Shown: positions 62,418 through 64,000 of the stretch, piece by piece
How positions within the stretch are numbered: the stretch's first letter is position 1
Layout of the letters: every line of letters begins with the position of its first letter
Origin: an uncultured Paracoccaceae bacterium
GTDB taxonomy: Bacteria; Pseudomonadota; Alphaproteobacteria; Rhodobacterales; Rhodobacteraceae
Assembly (NCBI GenBank): GCA_937916485.1
Contig: CALFSV010000173.1
Span: 20,810 to 84,809, forward strand
Length of the DNA: 64,000 nt
Direction: 5' to 3'
The notes under the pieces: generated by a model
What the model saw: only the letters and a program-made list of their open reading frames with translations
Told to the model about the DNA's origin: nothing
The model's database searches: none
Position numbers and translations under genes: made by a program

Positions 62418-63142
62418 GTCTCTGCCCCCTGGTTTTTGCGGCTTTGCCAGAGTTCCACCTGGGCCCCGACCATCATCGCAAGGACGGCCGCAATGAGAAG
62501 ACCGAGGTTGAAGGGCATCCAGGCGAGTGCAAGTGCCATGGTGATCGAGGTCAGCGCCGCCGACCGATGTGCTAGCGTGCGCAACATCGGGGCAATCACC
62601 GCCAGGAAACAGATCGGCAAAGCAAAATCCAGCGCCAGCCAGCCGGGGATCGTTGACCCGACAAGCGCACCGACAAGCGTTGCACCCATCCAAACCGGGT
62701 AGACCGGGCAGACCGTTCCAAAGAAATAGGCAATCCGTGCCGATACGGACCAGTCCCGGTTCTCGTCAAACCGGACAGAGGCACAGGCATAGCTTTGGTC
62801 GACAAGGAAATAAGACACCGCAATCCGTGTCCCAAGAGGGGCCTGTCCAAGGTAGGGAGTCAGGGCCGCCGAATACATAGCCATCCGCGTGTTTACGGCC
62901 AAAGCCGTGAGGATCACGATGACCGTCGGCACATTGTCCTGAAGCAATTGGAGTGCGGTGAACTGGGCCGCACCGGCAAAGACCGCCACCGAAAAGGCCA
63001 TCGTCTGCGCGATCGGCAAACCCGCCTCGGCGGAAACGACCCCGAACAGGAGGGCAAACGGAGCCACGACCAGCAGGAACGGCAGCCCATCCCGGACCCC
63101 CAACCAAAACACTGACTTTGGCGAGACGTCCTGCATGTCCAT
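62414..63142 (-). CDS. azlC: AzlC-family branched-chain amino acid permease
   Basis: 242 residues. GVRDGLPFLLVVAPFALLFGVVSAEAGL near 15 and AVFAGAAQFTALQLL near 55 are the AzlC signature; about five to six helices follow, with DQSYACASVRF near 118. Forms the LIV exporter with AzlD. First gene of azlC-azlD; 177 bases lie between it and the divergent GNAT gene. Confidence 0.94.
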   Translation of the reverse strand: MDMQDVSPKSVFWLGVRDGLPFLLVVAPFALLFGVVSAEAGLPIAQTMAFSVAVFAGAAQFTALQLLQDNVPTVIVILTALAVNTRMAMYSAALTPYLGQAPLGTRIAVSYFLVDQSYACASVRFDENRDWSVSARIAYFFGTVCPVYPVWMGATLVGALVGSTIPGWLALDFALPICFLAVIAPMLRTLAHRSAALTSITMALALAWMPFNLGLLIAAVLAMMVGAQVELWQSRKNQGAET

Positions 63143-63319
63143 TCCCTACCCCCGTTGCAACGCAGGTAAAGCGAAGCTGACGGATTGGCAATTGACAGCA
63201 AGCCGGAAGGTCATCCCGACGTAAGTTCTGGATTCTTGATGAGAGTCTGGCATTATCCAAAGTCGTCAGTGTCGCCGTTATGTGTGTTGCCCCAATTGGC
63301 CCCGTCACAGGGAGGTTTT

Positions 63320-63901
63320 GTGAGAATATCCAAGGGTTTTGCCGAACATGAGAGAGAGCGGATTGCCACTCTCTATTGGGAGGCGTTCGGGGCCAAGCTA
63401 GGGCGCACCCTTGGGCCCCGAAAAAAGGCGCTGACCTATATTCGTAGGGTCCTCTCCAAAGATCACGCAATCTGTGCCCATGACAGTCGCGGACAACTTT
63501 TGGGGGTCGCAGGGTTCAAGACAGCGCAAGGCGCGCTGGTGGACGGCAGCATAAGGGACATGGCCTCTGTCTACGGCTGGATCGGTGCGCTTGTTCGCGT
63601 CGGGATTCTTGCGTTTCTGGAACGGGATGTGGAAAACGTCCGCTTTTTGATGGACGGCATCTTTGTGGATCCGGCAGCGCGGGGCGCGGGCGTCGGATCG
63701 CACCTGCTTGAGGCTATCGTCGCCGAAGCCGCATCCCGAGGCTATGGGGAGGTTCGGCTAGACGTGATCGACAGCAATGATCGGGCGCGGGCCCTGTACG
63801 AACGTCGCGGTTTTGAGGCCGTGTCGACCCAGTCGACCGGTTTCGCCCGATATATCTTTGGCTTTCGTTCGGCAACGACGATGGTCAGGCGTATCGCCTG
63901 A
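63320..63901 (+). CDS. GNAT family N-acetyltransferase
   Basis: 193 residues from GTG 63320, with AGGGAGG a few bases upstream; the frame is open to 63185 but lacks a ribosome site there. Classic GNAT core: FLMDGIFVDPAARGAGVGSHLLEAIVAEAASRGY with the acetyl-CoA loop RGAGVGS near 123, then VRLDVIDSNDRARALYERRGFEAV. The last codons (RRIA, stop) are encoded inside the first hairpin of the tandem array at 63884, so the C-terminus may derive from repeat sequence. Substrate unknown. Confidence 0.85.
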   Translation: MRISKGFAEHERERIATLYWEAFGAKLGRTLGPRKKALTYIRRVLSKDHAICAHDSRGQLLGVAGFKTAQGALVDGSIRDMASVYGWIGALVRVGILAFLERDVENVRFLMDGIFVDPAARGAGVGSHLLEAIVAEAASRGYGEVRLDVIDSNDRARALYERRGFEAVSTQSTGFARYIFGFRSATTMVRRIA

Positions 63902-64000
63902 CGCGAACAAGGATTGTCAGGCGCTAGGCCTGACACGGCAAAGGGTTGTCAGGCGCTAGGCCTGACACGGCAAAGGGTTGTCAGGCGCTAGGCCTGACAC
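63884..64000. repeat. Tandem 32-bp hairpin array, runs off the window
   Basis: Four hairpins with the stem GTCAGGC/GCCTGAC. The first (63884-63902, loop GTATC) covers the GNAT stop codon. The next three (63915-63935, 63947-63967, 63979-63999) have the loop GCTAG and an extra T-A pair, at an exact 32-base period with the linker CGGCAAAGGG. The array is cut by the window edge. Confidence 0.9.

Noticed and set aside
63884..64000. CRISPR array
   Set aside because: The period is filled entirely by a constant unit; there are no variable spacers and no cas genes.

Overview
The window is a gene-dense stretch (about 70 protein genes in 64 kb, GC-rich, short gaps, many 4-base ATGA/GTGA stop-start overlaps) of an alphaproteobacterial chromosome, almost certainly from the Rhodobacteraceae/Roseobacter group. 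The grounds are family content and gene order: rapZ-EIIA-ptsH, a malyl-CoA/beta-methylmalyl-CoA lyase of the ethylmalonyl-CoA pathway, a COQ9 protein, a TIGR02302/DUF4175 protein beside lysA and argH, the 44-residue aa3-type cytochrome oxidase subunit IV, dgcN/dgcA, and several families known mainly from this group (DUF6473, DUF6173, YtoQ). I cannot name the genus. No rRNA, tRNA, prophage, insertion sequence or CRISPR array was found; the window reads as core chromosome.

Layout. 1-3.7 kb: end of rapZ, the regulatory PTS proteins EIIA and HPr, an acyltransferase, 3-hydroxyacyl-CoA dehydrogenase, DUF6473. 3.7-9 kb: ETF beta/alpha, quinone oxidoreductase, COQ9, S21, glutathione transferase, MscL. 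9-11.3 kb: alanine dehydrogenase with its divergent Lrp-type regulator, YtoQ. 11.3-19 kb: translation block pheT, pheS, rplT, rpmI, plus pyruvate kinase and small membrane proteins. 19-24 kb: N-formylglutamate amidohydrolase, a HAD phosphatase, DUF1244, and a dgcN-dgcA-aminotransferase module that looks like D-amino-acid catabolism. 24-27 kb: mcl1, accA, a PNPOx-family protein, plsC. 27-36 kb: ftsE-ftsX, a zinc-ribbon membrane protein, and the argH-lipoprotein-DUF2834-lysA-TIGR02302 run. 36-46 kb: TlpA-like thioredoxin, an EEP-family hydrolase, YqgE, a stand-alone DsbD N-domain, an RND efflux pair, moaB, an unusual uracil-DNA glycosylase. 46-49.4 kb: pyrB, a 41-residue membrane protein, a degenerate dihydroorotase (PyrC'), plsY. 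49.4-57.6 kb: gshA, GNAT, rsmE, ubiA, an OmpA-family protein, a threonylcarbamoyl-AMP synthase. 57.7-64 kb: acyl-CoA dehydrogenase, MBL hydrolase, DUF6173, oxidase subunit IV, a lipoprotein, azlC-azlD, a GNAT gene, and a tandem array of hairpins running off the right edge.

How the genes fit together: acyl-CoA dehydrogenases pass electrons to EtfAB; HBDH, Mcl1 and AccA connect C2/C4-CoA assimilation with fatty-acid synthesis; PlsC, PlsY and a third acyltransferase act on membrane lipids; UbiA and COQ9 serve ubiquinone; TlpA and the DsbD domain suggest periplasmic thiol handling.

The most interesting non-coding signals are three repeat systems: (i) eight copies of a 26-bp perfect or near-perfect palindrome placed only in gaps, twice supplying a gene's stop codon; (ii) four copies of a directional element of about 30 bp that lies just after a stop codon on the coding strand; (iii) tandem 32-bp hairpin units at 63884-64000. 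The most interesting coding oddities are the PyrC' lacking its metal ligands, the uracil-DNA glycosylase lacking three of the four Fe-S cysteines, and several small genes (34920-35063, 47014-47139, 61286-61420) that a length cutoff would miss.
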